The translations under genes were made by a program, and so were the position numbers. From Synechococcus sp. PL34863bin_39 (GTDB taxonomy: Bacteria > Cyanobacteriota > Cyanobacteriia > PCC-6307 > Cyanobiaceae), in assembly GCA_011523155.1 (NCBI GenBank), contig WTHL01000311.1, forward strand, positions 1-5,039: 5,039 bases of DNA, in the 5' to 3' direction. This document shows, in pieces, positions 1-5,039 of this stretch. Numbering within the stretch: position 1 is the first letter of the stretch; each line of letters begins with the position of its first letter. A model generated the notes under the pieces. That model worked only from the letters and a program-made list of their open reading frames with translations, did no database searches and was not told where the DNA came from.

Positions 1-246
1 GAGGGGCACCAAGGCCAGGTCCTCGGTGCGGGCTCCCAGCCATGCGACCAGAACTCGCCAGGCGATGGCATTGATGACCAGGCTCAGCCAGCTGGCCGCC
101 AGGCCGAGGACGAGCCACCACCAGCCCCGCGCCGTCACGGTCAGAGCCTGGAATCCCGACAGATGCCCCGACAAGGTCCAGCCAACGAAACCGAGACTGA
201 GACCAGTCACCCAGAGGCGAAGCCCACCCGGTGGAGACCACCTCAC
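1..246 (-). CDS. UPF0104 / lysylphosphatidylglycerol synthase TM-like integral membrane protein (N-terminal part)
   Basis: The gene runs off the left edge, and only the first 82 codons are visible. The GTG start at 246-244 overlaps the larC stop in a GTGA junction, so it is probably translated by coupling; a GAGG lies about 10 nt upstream. The N-terminus is basic and short, followed by a hydrophobic segment at about residues 11-27. A second long hydrophobic segment at about 42-62 has a Trp cluster (GWWWLVLGL) and continues into NAIAWRVLVAWLGAR. That pattern, a helix ending in N/A-x-x-W-R-x-L-x-x-W-L-G, resembles the opening of the UPF0104/YbhN or LPG-synthase-TM families, which are multi-pass inner-membrane proteins. 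The catalytic aminoacyl-transferase domain of true MprF proteins could not be seen here even if present. The family call is by recollection of pattern. That this is a coding membrane protein is firmer than the family name. The substrate is unknown. Confidence 0.65.
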   Translation of the reverse strand, partial: MRWSPPGGLRLWVTGLSLGFVGWTLSGHLSGFQALTVTARGWWWLVLGLAASWLSLVINAIAWRVLVAWLGARTEDLALVPL

Positions 247-1481
247 AGGCTCCAGTCCTCGAGGGGCCTGAAATCCTCTGCACGGGACAGAACCGCCGTC
301 CGCACCTGATCGATCGACACAGCAGCCTCCAGGCTGACGCGACGCAGCTCATCGTGCTCGACCTTGAGCGAGAGGTCACCGTCGGGGCGGCGGACCTGCT
401 TGGCCCGCAGCTCACCCCATGGAGACGGGCAGACGCCGGCACGACGCGGGAGTACCCAGCGCCCCTGACACCGCTCCCGCACCCCCAGCGTGGAGCCGGC
501 GGACAACCACACGCGGCGGAGCGCGGCAGCCTGCTCAGGTGGCACCAGTGCGGTCAGCACAACCCCTTGACGCGCCTTCTGCATCAGCAAGGGAGCTGTC
601 GCCACCTCCAACGCACCTGCGTGTCGCAGCCGTTCGGCGAGGTCAGCCAGATCCTCCGCCGTGGCGTCATCGATCCAGGCCTCCTGCACCACGATCTCCT
701 GCCAGGCCGCGGACGACGGGTTGCCCTCACCGGCAGGCGCAGGCGCTGACAGCTCCTTCACCTTGAACAGCCGGAGCAGATTCGGGCGATCCAGGACGCG
801 ATGCCCGAGACCGATACCGACGGCCTCCACCATCCGATCCCCGACATCGGTGAATGCATCGGCCAGCACTGCCATCAATGCCAGACCCGTCGGCGTGGTC
901 AGTTCGCCGGCGGGCAGATCAGAACCGGCACGCAATGGAATCCGATGCCGGCGTGCCAGCTCGACCACCGCTGGCACGGGTACAGGCAGCCAGCCATGGG
1001 CCGTGTGGACCGTGCCGGCGCCAGCGGGCGGTGCATGACAGAGCAGGCGATCGGGTGCCAGAGCCGTGATCGCCGCACATACCCCCACGACATCCACCAA
1101 GCTGTCGATCGCTCCCACCTCATGAAAATGCACCTGATCCGGTGTGGTGCCATGGACGCAAGCCTCAGCCTCAGCCAGCGCCGTGAAGACAGCCAGCACC
1201 CGTTCCTTCAGAGGCGGAGCAAGCGCGGCCCGGCCGATCTGAACCCGGAGATCGGACCAGTGACGATGGTCTGAGCCCTGCTCAGTGGATTCCACATCGA
1301 GCTGCAGACCCCGCAGACCGCCGTTGGTTGATTCACGGACATGAAGTCGATAAGCACCCTCAAGGCCAAGGGCATGCAGGGGCTGCTCAATGCAGGAGCG
1401 CGGCACGCCCAGATCGAGGCAGGCTGCGAGCAGCATGTCGCCCGCAAGGCCCGTGGGGCAGTCGACGACGATGGTCGTCAT
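243..1481 (-). CDS. larC: LarC, nickel-pincer cofactor biosynthesis protein (UPF0272/TIGR00299 family)
   Basis: This 412-residue protein is full length for the family. LarC is known as a CTP-dependent nickel insertase (cyclometallase) that puts Ni into pyridinium dithiodicarboxylate to finish the cofactor of lactate racemase and related LarA enzymes. Visible landmarks are the N-terminal VVDCPTGLAGDMLLAA (5-20), the hallmark VHFHEVGAIDS (117-127), GELTTPTG (192-199), IDDATAED (270-277) opening the C-terminal domain, QKARQGVVL (301-309) and TLGVRE (331-336). In Lactiplantibacillus plantarum, LarC1 and LarC2 are joined by programmed frameshifting; here both parts sit in one uninterrupted frame. 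IDDATAED departs from the more common IDDMTPE. The ATG at 1481-1479 overlaps the upstream stop (TGATG), with an AGGGGG about 11 nt before it. It is the third gene of a coupled minus-strand unit. No larA, larB or larE is visible, so the client enzyme is unknown. Confidence 0.93.
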   Translation of the reverse strand: MTTIVVDCPTGLAGDMLLAACLDLGVPRSCIEQPLHALGLEGAYRLHVRESTNGGLRGLQLDVESTEQGSDHRHWSDLRVQIGRAALAPPLKERVLAVFTALAEAEACVHGTTPDQVHFHEVGAIDSLVDVVGVCAAITALAPDRLLCHAPPAGAGTVHTAHGWLPVPVPAVVELARRHRIPLRAGSDLPAGELTTPTGLALMAVLADAFTDVGDRMVEAVGIGLGHRVLDRPNLLRLFKVKELSAPAPAGEGNPSSAAWQEIVVQEAWIDDATAEDLADLAERLRHAGALEVATAPLLMQKARQGVVLTALVPPEQAAALRRVWLSAGSTLGVRERCQGRWVLPRRAGVCPSPWGELRAKQVRRPDGDLSLKVEHDELRRVSLEAAVSIDQVRTAVLSRAEDFRPLEDWSL

Positions 1482-2181
1482 CAGGCGTCGATCCCCCTGA
1501 CCGACGCCTGGGGCTCCGGCTTGAACTGCGGCGAAGCCAGCAGCTGGTCCGACAACTGTTCGAGCGCTGAACGTTCAGTCCGCAGCCACTGGTCGACCTC
1601 CCGGCGCGCCCGACGCTGCTCGCGCTGGGCGGTCGACACGTCATGGCCGGACAGACCCCAGAGACGCGCCAGCAGCGCACGGTCATCAGCCCCCCCCGGG
1701 CCGCCCCGTAAAGAAGAGTCTCTGCAGCTATTCCAGCCTGCAGCACCCGGCTCCAGCGGCGCAGATCCTCGAGCGACATCCTCACACTGTCTGGAAGGTC
1801 GAATTCCGTGGCGCCGTTGCTGCGCACCCCTGCCTGCAGACAGGCTCGGGTTCCGACCAGCACGCGACGCACCTTGAGATCGTTCTCGCGTGCAACCAGC
1901 AGATGGCCCGCCTCATGGGCTGCAATCCTGCGCAGACGGTTCTGACCACCGGGCAGGGCCTCGGCGATCAGATGCCCACCGAGGCCCTGCCACTGGGAGG
2001 CATCCACGGTGAGTGCCACCAACACCCCACCAAGTCCGACGGCGATCCAGGCAGGGGAAAGGCCGACCAGGGGACCGAACACGGCGATCAAGGTGGCCCC
2101 GGCGACAGCGGCCCCAGCGGTTTCCCCCGAGACCGATCCCCGCGATTCGCCTCCGCTTCCGGAAGGAGGTGGTGACGCCAT
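1481..2181 (-). CDS. M41-like (FtsH protease-domain) membrane zinc peptidase, no AAA domain; interrupted by a frameshift in a G8 run
   Basis: The ATG at 2181-2179 opens a protein with a Ser/Gly-rich N-terminus and two adjoining hydrophobic segments (about 22-40 and 42-59). These are followed by HEAGH at 89-93, the HExxH zinc site of FtsH-type M41 peptidases, and GIAAETLLYG (150-159), which resembles the GxxAEE..G stretch of FtsH. There is no ATPase domain. After residue 164 the frame as given becomes Arg/Ser/Cys-rich and runs into larC to 1387. Shifting at the G8 run (1690-1697 on the + strand as C8) instead gives ARGGADDRALLARLWGLSG, then a charged, helical tail ending in SVRGIDA and a TGA at 1483-1481, exactly coupled to larC. 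The repaired length is 233 aa with one added G. Repaired D166/D167 lie about 74 residues after the second His, close to the spacing of the third zinc ligand in FtsH. Small stand-alone relatives occur in cyanobacteria and plastids. Substrate unknown; catalysis is inferred from the motifs only. Confidence 0.85.
1690..1697 (-). other. Mononucleotide run (G8 on coding strand) at the frameshift
   Basis: Eight consecutive C on the plus strand are read as G on the coding strand, as CGG GGG GGG CTG. The downstream coding signal needs GCT GAT GAC, so the reading frame must gain one base or lose two. The run is long enough for sequencing or assembly miscount, for replication slippage, or for polymerase or ribosome slippage. 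A -1 tandem slip of two GGG codons would keep full pairing and restore the frame. The sequence alone cannot choose among these. Confidence 0.8.
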
Positions 2182-2819
2182 CAGGCCTGGGGCTGCTTGC
2201 TGCGTCCCTTGCTGCCACGCCCCTTGCCACCACGGGTGGGCATCGGCGCGATCACCTCAACGGTCTCCACAACCAGATCCTGGCCCTGGCGGCGGACATC
2301 GAGGCTGACGAAGTGACGAAGGGCCTCAATCGGCACCTCCCCCTTGAGCTGGAGTTTGAAGGGAAGCGGACGGCTGCCATCCGCCCGGGGCAGTTGACGC
2401 ACCTTGACGACAAGCTCACCACTCTCCGGGCGGGTGAAAATCAGTTCCCCCCGAATCGAGAAGTAGTCGTCGCCTTCCGGCAGCGTGTCATGCACGGGAT
2501 CGGCGCTGGGAGCCGCATCAGGATCGGTGCGCTCCAGCGTGGAAGGCTCCCAGATTCCAGCGATCTGCAGGTGAAGATGCCCGCCATCACGCGAGCGGGG
2601 GTAGACGACCCAGAGATGGGGATGTTCCATCGCAAGGTGACGACGCATGAGGGTGAGCATGCGTCCGAGCACAACGGCTTCCACCTCCTGTCCCTGAGCG
2701 TCGACGAGAACACCACGGGTGATCTGATCGTCGTATTCAGGACGGTAGGTGCCGCGGACGACGCCGATGGCCCGGTATTGCAACGGCTCGGTGACCGGGG
2801 AGATCGGATGGTCGCGCAT
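2181..2819 (-). CDS. Conserved cyanobacterial-type hypothetical protein with basic C-terminal tail
   Basis: I do not recognise a named family for this 212-residue protein. It has no signal peptide or membrane segment, so it is probably cytoplasmic. The N-terminal half has an alternating, beta-rich pattern with compact motifs: QYRAIGVVRGTY (14-25), DDQITRGVLV (30-39), then a helix LGRMLTLMRRHL (51-62) and HLWVVYPRSR (68-77). A second hydrophobic-strand region includes HLHLQIAGIWEP (81-92), and a linker around residues 97-112 is Asp/Pro-rich. The last 20 or so residues are Gly/Lys/Arg/Ser-rich (TRGGKGRGSKGRSK), a type of tail often involved in nucleic-acid or ribosome contact, which here is inference only. 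I chose the ATG at 2819; a TTG at 2828 would add three residues and has no better ribosome site. It is the first gene of the coupled minus-strand unit, and its TGA overlaps the next ATG as TGATG. Confidence 0.82.
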   Translation of the reverse strand: MRDHPISPVTEPLQYRAIGVVRGTYRPEYDDQITRGVLVDAQGQEVEAVVLGRMLTLMRRHLAMEHPHLWVVYPRSRDGGHLHLQIAGIWEPSTLERTDPDAAPSADPVHDTLPEGDDYFSIRGELIFTRPESGELVVKVRQLPRADGSRPLPFKLQLKGEVPIEALRHFVSLDVRRQGQDLVVETVEVIAPMPTRGGKGRGSKGRSKQPQA

Positions 2820-2858
2820 GGAAAACAAAGGGCATGAAGTGGCCCGCGAAGGACTTTA

Positions 2859-2870
2859 GCCAGCGCTGGC
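2859..2870. repeat. Perfect 12-bp palindrome in the divergent spacer
   Basis: GCCAGCGCTGGC reads the same on both strands and lies near the middle of the 96-bp spacer between two divergent genes. A weak -10-like TAAAGT for the minus-strand unit sits immediately beside it (2858-2853), with no convincing -35. It could be an operator or a chance dyad in GC-rich DNA; no matching copy was noticed elsewhere in the window. Confidence 0.3.
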
Positions 2871-2915
2871 GAGCGCCTTCAGACTGGAGGATGTCAGGTC
2901 AGAACACAGCACGCC

Positions 2916-3710
2916 GTGGCAGGTCGAAAACGCTGGTTGCTGGGGAGCGGGATGGTCGCGGCTCTGGGGGTGGGCTGGCTGCTCAGCGAACTGATGCATG
3001 GTCAGTCCGTGGCAACCCCCAGTCGGATTGAGCTTGATGGCCAGGTCGCCGAACTTCTCCGACGCAGACAGCAGCAGCCCCTCGATGGCGAGGAGGAGCG
3101 CCTTCTGCTTGAACAGCTGCTGGCCCTGGAGCGCCTGGCCGACAGCATCGTGCTGGTGCAGCAACAGGTGGAGCTTCAACCGAAGGCGTGGCGATGGCGA
3201 CTGCTGCTCAGCCAGCTCCAGCTTCGGGATGGCAACACCCGGGCGGCGGAAACGCAGCTTGCCTTGCTGACCCGCCTCCATCCCCGCGATCTGGAGGTGC
3301 TCCAGGCCCTCGCCCTGCTGCGCCTGCAACAGGGACGGCCCAGCGACGCCCTGCCTGTGCTCGAAGCCGCTCGGGCCGGAAGCTCAGGTGCCGACGCCGT
3401 TGCCATCGGCCTGCTTCTTGCTGATCTCCAACGCAACAGCGGCGCAAGCCAGGCAGCGCTGAAGACCTACCAGGAGCTGGCTGAAGCCCATCCGCAAGAC
3501 GTACGGCCAGTCCTGGCCGAAGCCCTCATGCGACAGGACATGGGAGACAGCAGACAAGCCCTGGAACTGCTTGACCATGCCCGCAAGACCCGTCTCACCA
3601 GCGGCGGATCAACCGAGGATCTCGATCGCCTGGCCGCCAGCTGGGGCCTGTGGACGTGGGCTGAACTGGGGAACGACGACCGGGAGACCACAGTCCCCCA
3701 GGCCCCCTAG
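2916..3710 (+). CDS. Membrane-anchored tetratricopeptide-repeat protein
   Basis: This 264-residue protein has a short basic N-terminus (AGRKR), then a hydrophobic segment at about 7-26 that probably acts as an uncleaved signal anchor. A helical, Glu/Leu/Gln-rich stretch (about 40-88) follows. Four consecutive 34-35-residue TPR-like units fit at about 91-124, 125-158, 159-193 and 194-227, with the expected small residues in helix A and Ala-rich helix B (for example LQALALLRLQQGRPSDALPVLEAA within the second). TPR arrays are protein-interaction scaffolds; the partner is not evident. The start is GTG at 2916-2918, chosen because it keeps the positively charged residues before the anchor; ATG at 2952 would remove half of it. 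No clear Shine-Dalgarno is seen. The gene is divergent from the hypothetical gene at 2181-2819. Its TAG stop overlaps the stop of the convergent gene in a shared CTAG. Confidence 0.88.
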   Translation: MAGRKRWLLGSGMVAALGVGWLLSELMHGQSVATPSRIELDGQVAELLRRRQQQPLDGEEERLLLEQLLALERLADSIVLVQQQVELQPKAWRWRLLLSQLQLRDGNTRAAETQLALLTRLHPRDLEVLQALALLRLQQGRPSDALPVLEAARAGSSGADAVAIGLLLADLQRNSGASQAALKTYQELAEAHPQDVRPVLAEALMRQDMGDSRQALELLDHARKTRLTSGGSTEDLDRLAASWGLWTWAELGNDDRETTVPQAP

Positions 3711-3994
3711 GGCGTGGTGCCGGAGGACTGGGCCTCCCAGCCCTGGAGGGCGGCGTCGATCGCATCCGCAGGATCTGTGGCGTCTTCGAGGGCCGTGGCC
3801 TGACGCAGGCGGTTGAGCAGATCCAGGGGATTGGTGGCATCCAGTACCGAATCGTTCTTGGCGCCGGGTTCGGTGTTGTAAAGCTCCCGCTGAGCGGGTG
3901 TCTGATAGCCCGACATCGGGGACTGAGCCTGAGCCGCAGAGGCCAGGCTGAGGGCAATCACGGACACGGCTGCGAGGCGTTGCATCGAGGACAT
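3707..3994 (-). CDS. Small secreted protein of unknown function
   Basis: This 95-residue protein starts at ATG 3994-3992 with MSSMQRLAAVSVIALSLASA, a classic Sec signal peptide with likely cleavage after AQA at residue 23 (AQA/QSP). The mature part, about 72 residues, is acidic and polar. It holds GYQTPAQRELYNTEPG (29-44) and a second block, LDATNPLDLLNRLRQATAL (51-69), that looks amphipathic and helical, then DAIDAALQGW (77-86). No cysteines, metal motif or membrane anchor are present, so a periplasmic or thylakoid-lumen location is inferred. I do not recognise a named family, though similar short proteins appear to sit beside xth in picocyanobacteria (recollection, not checked). An in-frame ATG at 3985 is an equally plausible start, and the open frame continues upstream to 4129 without a signal-like N-terminus. 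It is divergent from xth and convergent with the TPR gene. Confidence 0.8.
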   Translation of the reverse strand: MSSMQRLAAVSVIALSLASAAQAQSPMSGYQTPAQRELYNTEPGAKNDSVLDATNPLDLLNRLRQATALEDATDPADAIDAALQGWEAQSSGTTP

Positions 3995-4051
3995 CGTCGG
4001 GCCGCGTTGGGGGTCAATGCTAAGGGTCGATTCCGACTGCAGCCTCCCCCC

Positions 4052-4894
4052 TTGCTGATCGCAAGCTGGAATGTCAATTCCGTTCGCACGCGCCTGGCCC
4101 ATGTTCTGGCCTGGCTCGAGCACAACCAACCCGACCTGCTCTGTCTGCAGGAAACCAAGGTCGATGATCCGCTGTTTCCCACGGACGCCTTCGCATCAAT
4201 CGGCTATCAGGTTCAGTTCCATGGCCAGAAGTCGTACAACGGTGTGGCACTGCTGAGCCGGACCCCCCTGGACGACGTGCGCACAGGATTCAGCGGCGAG
4301 CTCACCGGGGATCCCGACGCGGATGAGCTGGGGGAGCAGAAACGTGTGATCAGTGGCCTTCTGGATGGCGTGCGGGTGGTGAATCTGTATGTGCCGAACG
4401 GATCCGGTCTTCAATCCGAGAAATACCCCTACAAATTGCGCTGGCTCGGTTGCCTCAAGCGTTATTTGGATGCAACCCGTCAAAGGGATGAACCCCTTTG
4501 TGTCGTTGGCGATTTCAACATCGGACTGGAGGCCCGTGACCTCCACGATCCCGATCGGCTGACGGGGGGAATCATGGCCACGGATGCGGAGCGAACAGCC
4601 CTGCGCGACGCCCTTGGAGACGACATGACCGATGTCTTCAGGGTGTTTGAACAGGATCCCGGCCACTGGAGCTGGTGGGATTACCGCAGCGGAGCCTGGA
4701 ACCGGGATGCAGGTTGGAGGATCGACCACATTTATCTCTCGGAGGATCTGCTCGACGTCGCCCGCAGCTGTGTGATCCACAAGCAGGAGCGCGGGCGTGA
4801 GCAACCAAGTGACCACGCACCCGTCGTGGTCGACCTCTGCTGGCCCCCCGAGGACGGAGAGGACTGGGATGGGGGTTGGGACAACCAGGACTAA
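4052..4894 (+). CDS. xth: Exodeoxyribonuclease III (AP endonuclease, XthA family)
   Basis: The product belongs to the endonuclease/exonuclease/phosphatase fold. It is expected to cut DNA at abasic sites and trim 3' ends in base-excision repair, with Mg2+. From the TTG at 4052 it has 280 residues (E. coli XthA has 268). All family catalytic positions are visible: N7 in ASWNVNS, E34 in LQETK, Y113 in NLYVPNG, D154 and N156 in VVGDFNIG, D225 in WRIDHIYLS, and D254-H255 in PSDHAPVV. The WSWWDYRSGAWNRD block (206-219) is also typical. The last 15 residues form an acidic, Trp/Gly-rich extension. The start is inferred: TTG gives MLIASWN, matching the usual MRIATWN opening, and no ATG or GTG is available in frame. 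A farther TTG at 3980 would add 24 unlikely residues and overlap the divergent gene. No Shine-Dalgarno is seen; a run of C precedes the start. Confidence 0.93.
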   Translation: MLIASWNVNSVRTRLAHVLAWLEHNQPDLLCLQETKVDDPLFPTDAFASIGYQVQFHGQKSYNGVALLSRTPLDDVRTGFSGELTGDPDADELGEQKRVISGLLDGVRVVNLYVPNGSGLQSEKYPYKLRWLGCLKRYLDATRQRDEPLCVVGDFNIGLEARDLHDPDRLTGGIMATDAERTALRDALGDDMTDVFRVFEQDPGHWSWWDYRSGAWNRDAGWRIDHIYLSEDLLDVARSCVIHKQERGREQPSDHAPVVVDLCWPPEDGEDWDGGWDNQD

Positions 4895-4924
4895 CAGAGC
4901 CTGGTGAACGATCAGACAGCCCCT

Positions 4925-5039
4925 TCAGAAGGCAACCACTGACGTGTCCGCATCCTGGGTTTCTGGCCTGATCCTCACGGACCTCCTCGAGGACTCGGCG
5001 CAGCTTGCCGGGGTGGGGAAAATCTTGCCTGGATTGGCA
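4925..5039 (-). CDS. glcD: FAD-linked oxidase, glycolate oxidase subunit GlcD-like (C-terminal end)
   Basis: Only the last 37 codons and the stop (TGA at 4927-4925) are visible. The gene enters from the right edge. The visible start ANPGKIFPTPASCAES matches the C-terminal signature of the FAD-linked oxidase/GlcD family, where NPGK(I/V)(F/L)P closes the catalytic domain. GlcD would oxidise glycolate to glyoxylate in photorespiration, which suits a cyanobacterium, but other members such as D-lactate dehydrogenases share this ending. The remaining 20 or so residues are polar and probably a disordered tail. It is convergent with xth across a 30-bp gap. The fragment is too short to fix the substrate. 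Confidence 0.68.
   Translation of the reverse strand, partial: ANPGKIFPTPASCAESSRRSVRIRPETQDADTSVVAF

Noticed and set aside
231..1274. Long plus-strand open frames opposite larC (for example 231-749 and 801-1274)
   Set aside because: They are antisense shadows typical of GC-rich DNA, rich in Arg/Pro/Ser/His, with no domain signal, against a well-supported larC.
1387..1689. Taking the unshifted 264-residue peptidase frame as a real longer C-terminus
   Set aside because: The composition is Arg/Ser/Cys-rich and out of phase, it overlaps larC by about 95 bases, and the alternative frame gives a coherent tail with a coupled stop.
2013..2837. 274-residue plus-strand open frame opposite the hypothetical gene
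   Set aside because: The minus-strand frame has structured motifs and coupled overlaps. The plus-strand frame runs across two minus-strand genes, with no recognisable fold.
3995..4129. Extending the secreted protein upstream to an ATG-type start at 4129
   Set aside because: It would bury the signal peptide 45 residues inside, and it overlaps the conserved N-terminus of xth.
4895..4935. Possible terminator between xth and glcD (CCTT CAG AAGG)
   Set aside because: The stem is only four base pairs with a three-base loop and no T-tract, too weak to call.
4939..5039. Plus-strand open frame starting GTG (about 4961) and open to the right edge, MSASWVSGLILTDLL-like
   Set aside because: The opposite strand over the same bases carries the NPGKIFP signature of a GlcD-type C-terminus, which is far more specific.

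Overview
The window looks like ordinary chromosome from a GC-rich marine or freshwater picocyanobacterium (Synechococcus/Cyanobium type). This rests on the gene set and on recalled family resemblance, not on a search. Protein style and content fit that group: a cyanobacterial single-frame LarC, a stand-alone M41-like HEAGH protein with no AAA domain, an exonuclease III with the picocyanobacterial look, and a glycolate-oxidase-like GlcD tail. Intergenic spaces are very short, and Shine-Dalgarno sequences are weak or absent.

Left block (1-2819, all minus strand, read right to left): a tightly packed four-gene unit. In transcription order it holds a conserved hypothetical protein with a basic tail (2181-2819), an M41-like membrane zinc peptidase interrupted by a frameshift in an 8-G run (1481-2181), larC for nickel-pincer cofactor synthesis (243-1481), and the start of a UPF0104/LPG-synthase-TM-like integral membrane protein (1-246). 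Its three junctions are TGATG, TGATG and GTGA overlaps, so translational coupling is likely. No shared pathway is evident.

Middle (2820-4051): a 96-bp divergent spacer carrying a perfect 12-bp palindrome, then a membrane-anchored protein with four TPR repeats on the plus strand (2916-3710). It converges with a small secreted protein on the minus strand (3707-3994). The two genes share a palindromic CTAG in which both stop codons lie.

Right (4052-5039): exodeoxyribonuclease III (xth) on the plus strand, probably starting at TTG, then a 30-bp gap and the 3' end of a convergent FAD-linked oxidase resembling glcD on the minus strand.

I found no mobile element, CRISPR array, tRNA, rRNA or convincing intrinsic terminator, and no stretch over 100 bases without a gene. 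The most notable point is the poly-G frameshift: the restored frame recovers a putative third zinc ligand and the coupled stop codon. I see no clear new multi-gene system.
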